Assembly: GCA_027579435.1 (NCBI GenBank)
Contig: JANBPK010000199.1
Coordinates: forward strand, 1-16,516
DNA length: 16,516 nt
Reading direction: 5' to 3'
Source of the DNA: Candolleomyces eurysporus
Taxonomy: Eukaryota > Basidiomycota > Agaricomycetes > Agaricales > Psathyrellaceae
Within the stretch, counting starts at the first letter, position 1, and every line of letters starts with the position of its first letter. Shown here in pieces: positions 1 to 9,134 of this stretch. The position numbers and the translations under genes are program-made. Below the pieces are notes generated by a model, which was given only the letters and a program-made list of their open reading frames with translations, did no database searches and was not told the DNA's origin.

Positions 1-1
1 G

Positions 2-833
2 GCACTCCTGGCGCTGACGGACTTCAATTCTTTTGGCACCGACTGTCCGGCTTTGCACCCTGTTCGACTTCCTCTGTTATTCATGGAGATCGTTTGGGAT
101 ACGAGGCCTTTCAATACGCCTGAGCTGTGGCCCAAGGATGGAAGCCAGCCGTTCGTGTTCAGTATGGGTGATCCGTGAGTCATGTCGTCTGCTCTGTCTC
201 TCGGTTTCTGCCTATCACCACCTTTCTCGCCCTCATTCATTCGTTCGATTTTCGAAATTGACACGCTTTTCAAAAATAGGACTGGATTCGGCCAACACGC
301 GGACTACGTCTTCGGATGGGAAGGCGACTCTCTCAAGCGTGCGATGGACGTATGCACGGGCGCGACCGGGATCCCAGACGACTGCCCCGCCCTCACCCAA
401 CAACGCACGCAGGAGATAAACGCGCGTAGGCAAGCTGTGAAGGTGGAAGAGGAGGTTGAAGGCATATGTGCGTACATTCGCTCGTATACTCTACACCATG
501 TTTTCGAATCTCTGACTTTCCCTCCCGCGAATCGACTCGAATCGATACTATGATGCAGACCTCGACAAGATCCCAGGGTGCAACCCACTTCAGGCAGGAC
601 CCGCGCCCGCCACCATGGTCCAGGAAGCGAATTGCAACGCAGTAACGACGATGATTACAGATGCTCCTCTGCCCACTGCTGATCCAGAGATTATCATCCC
701 ACTTTGGAGCGTTTGTTGGGATGGACCTGGGACGCATACCTTGGCGCCTGATTGTCATCCGGCTACTACAACGACGACGGCCACGGGACCTGCGAAGACG
801 GTTCCACCTGCTGTCATTACTCTAATTGCGTGA
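2..833 (+). CDS. DUF1996 domain protein, 3' part (three exons, 5' end outside window)
   Basis: Spliced reading frame of 211 codons plus stop from exons 2-174, 280-467 and 559-833. The introns are 175-279 (GTGAGT...TAG, 105 nt) and 468-558 (GTGCGT...CAG, 91 nt), and phases match at both junctions. Seen: the exon 1 segments HPVRLP, VWDTRPFN and DGSQPFVFSMGDP run across the first junction into TGFGQHADYVFGWEGDSLKRAMD, and exon 3 opens YLDKIPGCNP. This order is the conserved core of DUF1996, a domain of fungal proteins that are usually secreted and often linked to WSC domains; its biochemical role is unknown. The C-terminus is a short Thr/Pro-rich tail and I see no WSC domain. The first dozen residues (ALLALTDFNSF) fit the family poorly, so an unseen exon edge or some decay at the left end is possible. 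The signal peptide and start would lie outside the window. Confidence 0.85.
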
Positions 834-1199
834 ATAGGATGAATGTATATGAATTTGTAGAGGTGGAGGACCTCGACCTGGATGGATGCGTTTTAGCTAC
901 GGATGCGAGGCGTTAGCCCTGGTGACATACGAAGACGCTTGTGTATTCAGTTCTCTCTCTGCTATAGTAAGATGTTTGATACGAGCGTATTCATACCTTT
1001 ATTCCGTATGTATATAACGGCTGCTCACTAAACATAAGAAAGGAGCATCTATGCCTTTTGAAATGTGTGCCTGCATGAGGACAAAGCAAAGAGGCCGTTG
1101 CATTATCTCAAGCCGATGTTATCTCATGTCTCTCGGTCACTGGTTCTAATCATGCCCGAGTAATAGATAAATCGAATGAATAACGAAAGAAACAGATAC
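834..1199. other. Intergenic, 3' flank of the DUF1996 gene
   Basis: No coding region or repeat was recognised. The first 200 bases are AT-richer and presumably hold the 3' untranslated region of the DUF1996 gene, but I see no canonical AATAAA signal that would fix the polyadenylation site. Confidence 0.4.
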
Positions 1200-1397
1200 C
1201 ATACTCTACAGCGGTCGCACAGAAGCCGGGGAGGCGGAAAAACTCAACAGCATTAATCTTTAGAACTTCGAGAGCCGAGTCCGGACAGAGAGTCGGTGTC
1301 GCAAGGAATGGGGTCAGCAAGGATTCAAGGTTCAATGCACTGGGGTGCAAGACCGGTGCCGCGAGATGCTTGGCAGTCGATAGGTGGGACGTTAGGC
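1200..1397 (-). pseudogene. Candidate exon of unrecognised minus-strand gene
   Basis: Read on the minus strand, this open stretch includes ALNLESLLTPFLATPTLC, DSALEVLKINAVEFFRLP and GFCATAVEY. It has the look of real coding sequence. It ends at a good donor (ATG|GTATCTG, minus strand, just below 1200), and a plausible acceptor (CCTAAG|G) lies at 1397-1398. It sits downstream of the decayed minus-strand family that continues above 1483 and may be its 3' exon. I do not recognise the protein. The boundaries are inferred and no intact gene could be assembled around it. Confidence 0.35.
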
Positions 1398-1482
1398 CTT
1401 AGGTCCATAGACTTGGACGCGTTGACTGAAGCAAAAAAGAATGAAATTCAGCAACGCTGGAGGAACGGAGACAGAAACATAC

Positions 1483-1656
1483 GTATAGTAACGACACCTT
1501 CCCAACCAAATTCGCTTACCACGCCAGCCCATGGCTCCACCACACCCACGGGTGTCGCATGGGCCAGATCTGGCCCCTTCGTCCTGTCCATCTTTAACGC
1601 CAAAGATGTTTGGGACGGCGTCGCCGAGATCTGCGCCTACCTTTCTGAGGGTTAAC
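1483..1656 (-). pseudogene. Exon relic of the minus-strand repeated family (module G end)
   Basis: The minus-strand frame reads VGADLGDAVPNIFGVKDGQD near its start and ends RIWLGRCRYYT at a donor GTATGTTTC. The stretch around CACCTTCCCAACC at 1498 is shared with 13061-13080, where the same junction is followed by GTACGCTTCTGTC. The equivalent point in other copies reads LGRSRAG before GTACGTTTC. A possible acceptor (GCGCAG) lies at about 1657. It is one dispersed exon of the family described for 1938-3047. Confidence 0.4.
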
Positions 1657-1937
1657 CTGCGCAACTTTGGTTCAAAAGGACCGTGAGCGAGATATTCGAG
1701 CCAGAACGTTTATTCAGCTCGGAAAGGTTTGACAGGGGTATGAAGTGGACGAAGCGGCAAATGGATGAGGGAAACGTGGACAGGAGGTGTGTATTCTACA
1801 AACCTTCAGAGTCCGAAATGAAGGGCAGGTAAAGATGATGCTTCGTCTGTTTTTGCCAATTGGAGTCGCCCGATGGCAGCAATCTCTCCCCCAAAGGGCC
1901 CGTCCAACTCCTTCACGCACAGTCCTGGCGCCCTTCG
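1657..1937. other. Spacer between family relics
   Basis: No feature is supported here. A minus-strand reading frame crosses the stretch, continuing from the CDAVG module above it, but in this family it carries a stop soon after CDAVGEG, so the stretch is taken as decayed sequence. Confidence 0.3.
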
Positions 1938-3047
1938 CCAACAGCGTCGCATAAGACGTCCTCGAGGTACTGACATTGATACCTGAGAGGATATGGGACC
2001 GGATTGGATAGGTATGGCTCGATGGTGTGACCAAAGAATATCGATAAGTAGGTTGGGCCAGCAAGAGCAACAACGGCGAGGGCCACAACTACGATGAAAG
2101 TAACTGAGTAGATATTTCGAGGGACACCGACGTTTATTGGAATGCTAGAGGAAGAGCTAAAAGAAAAGGGAAAGGATGAGAATGAAGCTAGAATATCGAA
2201 GATAAGGACGGGGAAGAGTACATACCATCAACACGTAGCCAGTTGAACGCCCAAGTTCCCCAATTTCGCGTAGTTGGATACGACCGCTAATAGAGCAATA
2301 TCGAAAGTTGTGAACGGAAGGAATATATCAGTTTCCAAAACTAGAAAAAGGTGAGAGAGAAAGCCGGAAGACATGATCATGTTTATATAGAGCAATTCTG
2401 GGCTCACCGGCCATCAACGTGCGTCTTTCTGGAGCGACTCTCTCATGAACATCTGCCGGTGCGAAAAGAGAGGTGATGAAGAAACGTACCGTTTGGACCA
2501 GCCCTCGACCTCCCCAGGTCAACCGCGACAAACGCGACAGACTCATTCTCCTTCGTCAGTGCAACCACCGCAACCTAAACGGACTCTTGTAACCTGACAT
2601 CCCGCATTCTTCGTCCCCACAAGCAAGTCCTAGCCGGCCGGCCACCGTCCTAGAATCGACGGCCCTAGGGACACAAGCGACCCAGACGACGACGGTTTTG
2701 AAAGCTTCTCCCATTCCCTCTCTTAGCGTTGTCCTGCTCCTTGCAGCGTTCGTCCTGTGGAACCAGCATGGAGAGGTGACCGGACGAGCGTGTGGCTGAG
2801 CCGGTGGGTTGGACGCTGGAGTGACGATCTGGCGGGAGAGGGAGAGGAGGGGGGAGAATCGCGTCGATCTACGGAGAATTATGAATAGCAACAGGGGGTG
2901 GCAAAAAGGAGATAGCGCGCTCTGAAAATTCGATCTAACGCCTGCCTCGTTTCTAATGGTGGAGAGCAGGGCTTCTGCGGCCTCAAACCGGATTACTCGC
3001 AAGGCTACATGACGTCCGCGATGGAAGGTAGGAGGGCACTGAAAGCC
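1938..3047 (-). pseudogene. Decayed copy 1 of unrecognised multi-exon family
   Basis: Reading down the minus strand, the modules are: an IRNEAGVRSNFQ exon (about 3010-2915), MGEAFKTVVVWVACVPRAVD (about 2720-2640), ALTKENESVA...LGRSRAG (about 2570-2500, ending at donor GTACGTTTC), VAPERRTLMAG...KHDHV (about 2450-2370), TTFDIALLAVVSNYAKLGNL (about 2330-2225), a hydrophobic VPRNIYSVTFIVVVALAVVA exon (about 2140-2040), and YPLRYQCQYLEDVLCDAVG (about 1990-1945). Splice donors recur at the same places in other copies. Seen defects: an in-frame TGA at 2230-2228 where copy 2 has CGA, a lost donor after SNFQ, and frame changes between modules. The hydrophobic stretches suggest a membrane protein. I do not recognise the family, and modules rather than a full gene model are all I can support. 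Confidence 0.5.
2019..3047. repeat. Long direct repeat, copy 1
   Basis: Aligns along its length with 12032-13006 in the same orientation, at an offset of close to 10 kb. Shared anchors include GGTGTGACCA (2024), GGGAAGAGTACATACCATC (2211), GAGGTGATGAAGAAACGTAC (2471), GTTGGACGCTGGAGTGAC (2808) and CTAACGCCTGC (2935). By eye roughly 75-80% identical with small indels. Confidence 0.8.
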
Positions 3048-3209
3048 CTCAACCCGGGGCGGAAGGATTGCGTTAGCGAAAACGTGACGCGTTGAACGAC
3101 GGAAACGAGGAGATCTCCAGGTATGGGGAGAGACAAGGGAAGGAGAGATACAGAGAAGAGAAACGAGAGTGAAAAAGGGATGAAAAAGCACTCACATAAA
3201 CAGGACAAC

Positions 3210-3375
3210 CCTTCACCTCGCTCTCAGCATCCCCAAGCCACTTTGTCCTAGTAGCAGCTGTGGGACGTACACGCCTTGAGCCTAACTCAAGCTTGCGGGA
3301 TAAGGACTGAGAGGACGTATCACCGACATACGATGACCTGAAAATCTACCTTCCCCGATTTCGTATAGTTTGGTG
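3210..3375 (-). pseudogene. Family relic: KSGKVDFQ and KWLGDAE modules
   Basis: The minus strand carries a short exon ending NYTKSGKVDFQVIVC, preceded by a CTCACAG acceptor. A short intron follows, ending CTTGAGTTAG, then an exon with RTKWLGDAESEVKGCPVY up to GTGAGTGC. The same pair occurs at 9796-9990 (CSGKVDFQLALW, then RAKWLGDAERKVKACLVY), and the second exon recurs at 11783-11918 and 3995-4065. The intron length and its terminal TTGARTTAG are conserved between copies, which argues that these were true exons. The frames do not join cleanly across the intron, so the copy is probably dead. Confidence 0.45.
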
Positions 3376-3439
3376 CAAGCGGGTGGGATACCGAGAGCTG
3401 TGAGCAGAGAGAATAGATCAGCACGCGAATCCAGAAATC

Positions 3440-3860
3440 AGTGAAGGAGAAAGAAAAGAAGGAAACAAACATGTTTAGCTGTCCATCGACGCGAAGCCTT
3501 TTGGAACGACTTCTCCCAATGCTGTTTTCCAGTACGAAAGGAGAGGTGAATCATCGGGACCAACAGGCCGNCCCCAGCTCAACCGCGACGCCCATACTCT
3601 CCTTCACCAGTATGATGATTGGTCGAGAGGGCAAGGATTTGGATGAGGGTGAGAATCGTGTCGATAGTACCGGCTGTGGCGGGTTATGAGTAGAAAGCTA
3701 AGTGGTAAAAGGAAGAAAACGCAACATAAACATCCCATCTAACGCCTCCTTCATCTCCTTCAAGCCCAAGGAGGGCTCACAGGACTACCGGGTAGAAGTC
3801 TTTGGCCGTCCGTGAATTCACAGAGCCATATCTGTTCGAAAGGGGGAGATGAATGTTCCG
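3440..3860 (-). pseudogene. Family relics: ALGEVVP and GGVRWDVY modules
   Basis: The block 3465-3600 matches 12385-12540 and 2376-2510 (shared CATGTTTA, GAGGTGA and CGACGC anchors) and reads YWKTALGEVVPKGFASMD on the minus strand. Above it, about 3725-3840, the minus strand reads VNSRTAKDFYPVVL, then a stop, then EGDEGGVRWDVY. This is the counterpart of IRNEAGVRWDFQ at 12910-13000 and NEGGIRWDAYG at 4895-4930. The in-frame stop and missing exons show a broken copy. The N at 3571 lies in this block. Confidence 0.4.
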
Positions 3861-3994
3861 TTAGTGAAAGGTGACAAGTCGGACGATGGGTACGAATGAA
3901 TGATCGAGACGTATGATGAGAGAAGGATAGGAGGGATATAGAAACGAAGAGGAGCTTGAGAAGTTGAGATCAAAAAAGCACTGACATGAACACA

Positions 3995-4260
3995 AAACAT
4001 CCCTCACCCTCCTCTCAACACCCTCGTCCAATGGCAGCGAGGGGTAGACTCCCTAAGTCTACTTCATTCTTGCGGTATTGTTTGAGGGGGAGGATGATGA
4101 GAATTGATGAACGAGATTCCGCGGACGATATGCGTCGCCGTACTAGATCAGTCAACGTTCGTGCAAAAACAATACCAGGCAGGATGTAGGGAGAACGGAC
4201 AGAGCAGCAACTCAGGGTCCTACTCCCTGATGGGACTAGCTCTCTGCGACTCATCGCTAC
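3995..4260 (-). pseudogene. Family relic: KWLGDAE-type exon and its upstream intron
   Basis: Minus strand: an intron tail ending GAAGTAGACTTAG (about 4065) is followed by an exon that in one frame reads YPSLPLDEGVERRVRDVLCS and runs to about 3990. This matches SAPLPLDDM and GDVERRVKPFL at 11783-11918, but the copy here lacks an internal block of about 60 nt that is present there. The intron part (CAATACCGCAAG) also matches the region above 11918. Confidence 0.4.
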
Positions 4261-4389
4261 TTCTAAAGGATGCGATAAAAAGACGCACCATCTGAACCCA
4301 ATCTCAGACCGCTCCCCAGCTCACCCACTGCAGGCACATTCTCCTTCGCAAGCGCCGCCTCTTGGAACTTGACATCCGTATTCTTTGTT

Positions 4390-4975
4390 TAAATGAGCAA
4401 GAGAATGGGGATTATGACGACCCAGCTAGCCGCTGCCGTCGCAAACCCGACGCTCCTGGGGAGACAGGGGAGACAGCAGACGACGTCTTGATAGCTGTTC
4501 CCATCCTTCTTCTTGGCTTATTCGCTAGGCCCACAGCATTAGCGATGGACGAGACGCAAGCTTTCAGGACCCAGGCACAGGTTGCTCTCTGAGTCGTCGA
4601 GTCATCGAGGGACAGATTGAATGAGTACGATTACATAGGGAGAGTCGAGTTTGAGGACGGCAGACAGTGCGAGTTGCGAGCCTGGAATCCTGGATAGACC
4701 GATGACTTAGGTGCATCAATGAGAAGGAGGAGGAAAACCGACTGACTGACTTCTCCGGCGGGTATCGTTTCCAGACTCTCCAGTGGGATCTACGAGCCTT
4801 GGTGTGGGTGAACGAGCCAATTGAAAACCAGCAATTGGGCCGTGGAGGGGTGTAATTAACAACAGTGAGCAGTGAAAGGGAGAGAACGCACCGTAAGCAT
4901 CCCATCTAATGCCTCCCTCATTTCCGGTCACAGAGGGCTGGGGCTCTGGCCTCGAACCGCACTTGGTAAGCTCCG
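4390..4975 (-). pseudogene. Family relics: VSPVSPGAS and GGIRWDAYG modules
   Basis: Minus strand 4560-4400 reads MGTAIKTSSAVSPVSPGASG, the counterpart of MGEAFEVVVWLACVPRGVD (12700-12640) and of MGETISIIVCLACIPWDVK (about 13230-13160). Minus strand 4975-4890 carries NEGGIRWDAYG ending at a good donor, GTGCGTTCTC; that donor is altered in most other copies. No continuous frame links the two. The order matches the other copies. Confidence 0.4.
4590..4760. repeat. Direct repeat pair, unit 1
   Basis: Similar to 4970-5140 in the same orientation. Shared pieces include GAGTCATCGAG, GAATGA, TTGAGGACGGCAGACAG (second copy TTGAGGATGGCAGACAG), CAATGAG and CGACTGACTGA. Spacing is similar in both copies. 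It is likely intronic or flanking sequence duplicated together with the family. Confidence 0.55.
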
Positions 4976-5140
4976 CGATAGAGTCATCGAGCCACCGAGG
5001 GAGAGCTTGGATAGGGCAAAGACGAATGAATAAAGAGCTTTGAACTTGAGGATGGCAGACAGGGCGAGTTCTGAGGCTAGATACGCCTATGGATTAGGCG
5101 TGCCAATGAGGACAACGGAGGGAAGACGACTGACTGAACG
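4970..5140. repeat. Direct repeat pair, unit 2
   Basis: Second copy of 4590-4760. It contains a perfect 7-bp stem with a 5-base loop, ACGCCTA-TGGAT-TAGGCGT, at 5083-5101. The first copy does not have this stem. Confidence 0.55.
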
Positions 5141-5377
5141 TAATAATGAGGACACGACGATGTGAGCGGCTTCTTAATTTCTTCTGGGACGTCATTCTCC
5201 GAGTCTATGAGCCTTGCTCTGTCCCTAACCACTCCATCCCTTGCTCGATCTTCGGGTCCGCTCTGCTGGCAGTCGTTGTTTGGACGGTCAATTTCTCATC
5301 TATCGAGGGAGAGAGGAGAGATGGATGAATGGATGAACAAGCAACAGTGGAGTGTCCATGTGGCTCAATCACCGACT
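5141..5377. other. Spacer before the TIR element
   Basis: I see no gene, RNA or clear repeat here. Short plus-strand frames exist but overlap each other in different registers and show no recognisable motif. Confidence 0.3.
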
Positions 5378-5389
5378 CCCCTATTCGGA
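5378..5389. repeat. Candidate target-site duplication, left
   Basis: CCCCTATTCGGA directly precedes the left inverted repeat. CCCCTATTTGGA (11 of 12 identical) lies at 9250-9261, three C and one N beyond the right inverted repeat. It could be a diverged target duplication, but the right copy does not abut the TIR exactly. Confidence 0.4.
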
Positions 5390-5476
5390 TAACCGCTCAT
5401 TTACCTGTGGGACTAAACAGCCCCCACAAGTGGGTGTTTCCGACCCCCACCAGTGGGGGTTTGCGTGACCTGAGAC
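5390..5476 (+). repeat. Left terminal inverted repeat
   Basis: It starts ACCGCTCAT near the outer edge, followed by GTGGGACTAAACAGCCCCC (5407), a central CCCCCACCAGTGGGGG palindrome at about 5443, and an inner edge GCGTGACCTGAGAC (to 5476). The reverse complement of 9135-9245 gives the same order: GCCGCTGAT, GTGGGACCAAACAACCCCC, CCCCCACCTGTGGGG, GCGTGACCTCAGAC. Confidence 0.8.
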
Positions 5477-6770
5477 GCGTGACAATGATGGGAAGCCAGA
5501 GAAGAATATCGCTCTACACCATATTGCATTGACTACGGTATACCCCAATACGAAACAGCAAAATACCAAATTGAAATGAAATGTTTTGCGAAGGCATTAG
5601 GGACGTCACACCAGCCACCGGGAAGTTTCCCATGACTGCGGCGAAAGGTCTCAAAATATCCTGTTGAAGTGTCTAACAACCGCGAGCCGCTCTCCCATGT
5701 TTCATGAAGTAGGTTTGCACTTCCAGCCCAAGGGCTGAATGCGTTGGGAGATATTGAAGACGTCGACCCTACCTATCAAATTTTAAAAGGGTGATGGGGA
5801 AGGGCTCCCTGCCTTCCGGTGACGAATAACGTAGATTCTGAGAGTATGGGTTGCTTCCTGGATCCCTGATCATGTTGATATGGAAGGCAAATGGTGGTGC
5901 CGCTGTGGAGCTATTGGCATGCTGGAAGTAGTGGGTTCCTACATAATCCCAGTTGAGCATGCAAAGGCTCCCGAAACTTCCAGTATGAAGCCACATCAAA
6001 GGCTGAAGGTAATCCGAGCACCCATATCACTCGTCACTGAAGAATAGAAGTGACCGAGCACGCCAAGCACCAGATTCCTTTGTAGACTGCATCACATGAG
6101 CTTCGAAACGGTTGGAATGTAGGACTCGGAGGATGTGAGCAACACCGTACTACGCTCATGGCAAAATGTTGGAAGAAGGACCGGCCTTCAATTATGTTCC
6201 AATAAAGGCAACGTGAAATTTGTAGAACTTCCAAAGAAGTTGTATAGTTCATCCACATGTGCCATTTATTTGACATCCGAAGTCGGTGAGAAGGTCGATC
6301 ATCACTATGTAGCCCACATAAAGGAGGAAGCCAGGAAGAGCTTCACCCCTGGCTAGATTAATTCTGAGAGGTGCAGGAGGACATCCATTGTCCCGCCCTA
6401 TTACCTGATATTGATAGGAGCTCCGAGGAAGGTTGTGACGACACCAACCTCCGACTATCAGGTATCATCTTGAATTTGCCTGAGGTATGAAATTGATGGA
6501 AACACCGACCTCTACGTGATTGAGAGAAATGACGATGATTACGGTTGGCATACTTATCAGGAACTTGGGGTGTGCTTCGACTCCTTAGCGGATTCGATTT
6601 TGGAAGCTGCGCTGAATGCCTGCATCCTCCATGGTCTGAGATTTAAAGCCGATGGTAATGCTGGCCATCTGAGTGATTGGTGAACAGAAGGTGATGTCCA
6701 CCTCTGAGACCAATGGGGAAGTCGAGAAGCGCTCCTGATCAGTTCGTGGAAGATAGCTAGCACAGGCAAA
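5477..6770. other. Left interior of TIR element, no confident gene
   Basis: The longest frames are 60-80 codons with no recognisable motif. One plus-strand frame at 6135-6356 (73 codons, from ATG) contains NKGNVKFVELPKKLYSS and could be an exon relic, but nothing supports it beyond being open. A minus-strand frame overlaps it. I see no similarity to the flanking array or to the satellite. Confidence 0.35.
6403..6463. repeat. Interrupted inverted repeat (potential hairpin)
   Basis: Outer arms ACCTGATA (6403-6410) and TATCAGGT (6456-6463) enclose inner arms AGGTTG (6430-6435) and CAACCT (6445-6450) around a 9-base loop. The left side has extra unpaired bases between the arms. It lies inside the TIR element and its function is unknown. 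Confidence 0.5.
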
Positions 6771-7126
6771 TGCACTCATCATCTGTCTTCATCTGGACAA
6801 TTTGGAAGATGATCCAGCCTTCTCCAACTTGCTTCCAGTATGTTCAGATGTCACTCAGAGCTTCCATCTTTCTTCTACACAACTTTGGATGTTCATCCCA
6901 CCTTTCCAGGGGTATTTTAGCTTGCTTAGAGGTCATCTGGAGCCTCCACCTCTCATCTGGACAACTTTGGATGCTTATCCCACCTTCCCAGATTTGCTTT
7001 CAGCTTGTGTGGAAGCCACTTGGAGCTTCTGCCCATCATTTGGACAATCTTGAATACTCATGCCACTGTTCCAGATTTGCTCTCAGGTCGTTCAGAGGTC
7101 ATTCAGATCTTCTGCCTTTCTGCTAC

Positions 7127-7537
7127 ACAACTTTGGATATCCATATCACCTTCCCAGAGGCACTTTAGCTTGCTTAGAGGTTATGTGAAACCTTCACCCT
7201 TTCATCTGTACAACATTGGATGTTTGTCCCACCTTCCCAGATTTTCTTTCAGCTTGTCTTGAAGCCATACAGAGCTTTTGCCCTTCTTCTGTCCAACTCC
7301 AGATGCTCACACCACCTTCTAGATTTGCTCTAAGCTTGTTCAGAGGTCATTGGTAACTTCCACCTTTCTTTTGCACAATTTTAGATGCTCATCTCACATT
7401 TCCAGATTTCCTTTCGCTTCTTTTAAAGCTATACAGAGCTTCTGCACTTCTTCTGTACAACCTTAGATGTTCACCCCCCCCTTCTTAGATTTGCTCCCAC
7501 ATTCAGAGGTCATTCAGATCTTCTGCCTTTCTTCTAT
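7127..7537. repeat. Higher-order repeat, copy A (five monomers, 411 bp)
   Basis: Five monomers of 83, 83, 82, 82 and 81 bp. The block is far more similar to 7538-7948 than its monomers are to each other. Shared details include GGCACTTTAGCTTG, GTTATGTGAAACC, GGTAACTTC and a C-run before TTCTTAGATTTGC (8 C here, 7 C in copy B). Confidence 0.88.
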
Positions 7538-7948
7538 ACAACTTTGGATATCCATCCCACCTTCCCAGAGGCACTTTAGCTTGATTAGAGGTTATGTGAA
7601 ACCTTCACCCTTTCATCTGGACAACATTGGATGTTTGTCTCACCTTCCCAGATTTCCTTTCGGCTTGTCTTGAAGCCATACAGAGCTTCTGCCCTTCTTC
7701 TGTCCAATCCCAGATGCTCACACCACCTTCTAGATTTGCTCTCAGCTTGTATAGAGGTCGTTGGTAACTTCTACCTTTCTTTTACACAATTTTGGATGTT
7801 CATCTCACCTTTCCAGATTTCCTTTCAGCTTCTTTTAAAGCCATACAGAGCTTCTGCACTTCTTCTGTACAACCTTAGATGTTCACCCCCCCTTCTTAGA
7901 TTTGCTCCCAGATTCAGAGGTCATTCAGAGCTTCTGCCTTTCTTCTAC
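7538..7948. repeat. Higher-order repeat, copy B (five monomers, 411 bp)
   Basis: Monomers of 83, 83, 82, 83 and 80 bp, again summing to 411. The first monomers after it (7949 on) resemble those at 6879-7044, which suggests a partial third unit or a rearranged array. Confidence 0.88.
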
Positions 7949-8783
7949 ACAACTTTGGATGTTTATGCCACCTTCCCAGAGGTATTTTAGCTTGCTTAGA
8001 GGTCATTTAGAGCTTCCACCTCTCATCTGGACAACTTTGGATGTTCATCTCACCTTCCCAAACTTCTTTTCAGGTTGTTTGGAAGCTGCACAGAGCTTTT
8101 GCCCTTCATCTCGACAACCTTGGGTAATTGCACCACCTTCCCACATTTGCTCCCAGCTTGCCCCAAGGTCATGCANGGGCTTTTTTTTTTGATCTGGACA
8201 ACTTTGGAAGTTTATCCCATCTTTCCGCATCTTATTATGGCTTGTTTGGAGGCAATGCAGAACTCTCATCTTTTATTTGGACAACTTTAGAGGTTTGTAC
8301 CACCTTCCCAGGTATATTTGTGACTTGCTTGGAGTTCATGCATAGCTTCCACCCTTCATTTCACCAACCTTGGAAGTTCATCCCACCTCCCATGGTTGGT
8401 TGATGGTTCTACAAAGCCTTTACCCACGGCTTATAGATTTCATTGAAATGCTACCCAGACCATTCACCTCTCATTGACACCATTCTGGAAGTTTCGCACA
8501 CCTGCCAAGGTATTCCTGTGGCCTGTTGGAAGCCATAGGGATCTTCCCTCTTCACCCACACAACTTTAGAAGTTTGTCCCACCTCTTCAGATAATCTCTA
8601 GGCTTGTCTGGAATCATGTGGAACCTTCTGCCTTCAATCAAACAACCTTCGGAGGTGTATCCCACCTTCCAAAGTATGCGTGGGGTTTGTTTGACAGCCA
8701 CACCAAGCTTCCACCCATCCCTATTTCATTGAAATGCCAGTCAGGCCCCATGCTCATTCAATTTTGGAAATTTGTTACCNACC

Positions 8784-9134
8784 TTTCTNCCAGGATATGA
8801 GTTTGGTTTGCTCAGAGGTGATATGGAACTCTGACCCCATCTCTCAAACCTTGCCCCACCCTTCAGGATGTTATACAGAGCCCCTACTGGACTCTCAAGC
8901 TTCTGAGATTCTTCACTTGAAGTTGTCTGCCCCTTCTTTTCGAAACCATACCAGGCAATGAAGCTGAACAGCTTTTCCACATTTGAGCTTCGAAGCTGGA
9001 TAATTGAAACAAACCCTTCAACAATCATTGCTGGAGGATGTAGGTTACTTCACTTGTGTAGCTGTCCATTCTGGGACCTACTTTTGCCTGTGCTACATAT
9101 AAATAATAATAGTAAGCATTGACTTCCTTCACAT
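8784..9134. other. Right interior of TIR element
   Basis: Unique sequence between the fading satellite and the right TIR. It contains a consensus TATAAATA at 9098-9105 but no gene. An N at 8789 lies at its left edge. Confidence 0.4.
9098..9105 (+). promoter_or_regulatory. TATA-box-like sequence beside the right TIR
   Basis: TATAAATA in an AT-rich run 30 bases inside the right inverted repeat. If used in the plus direction, a transcript would start in or near the TIR and run outward. There is only a motif match, with no downstream gene to support it. Confidence 0.2.

Larger units (their letters stand above)
6786..8783. repeat. Satellite array, 82-83-bp monomer
   Basis: The marker ACAACTTTGG (with variants) recurs at 6797, 6879, 6961, 7044, 7127, 7210, 7293, 7375, 7457, 7538, 7621, 7704, 7786, 7869, 7949, 8031, 8114, 8198, 8281 and 8364. 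More degenerate units follow at about 8476, 8560, 8642 and 8757. Each monomer also holds CACCTTCCCAGATTTGC, AGCTTG and AGAGGTCAT or a variant. The plus strand is strongly pyrimidine-biased. Monomers are most alike in the middle (7100-8000) and decay toward the right end. Open frames of 70-130 codons cross the array, but the 82/83-bp period moves each unit into a new frame, so I do not call a gene. Confidence 0.92.

Noticed and set aside
1296..1655. Plus-strand frame of 119 codons
   Set aside because: No motif; the minus strand has better coding character, with plausible donors, over the same stretch.
6770..8290. Long plus-strand reading frames across the satellite as a repeat protein
   Set aside because: Several overlapping frames are open because the sequence is pyrimidine-rich. 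The 82/83-bp period shifts frame each unit and stops break all frames.
6786..8783. CRISPR-like array
   Set aside because: Regular spacing, but the whole 82-83-bp unit is repeated with no unique spacers, and the host is a fungus.
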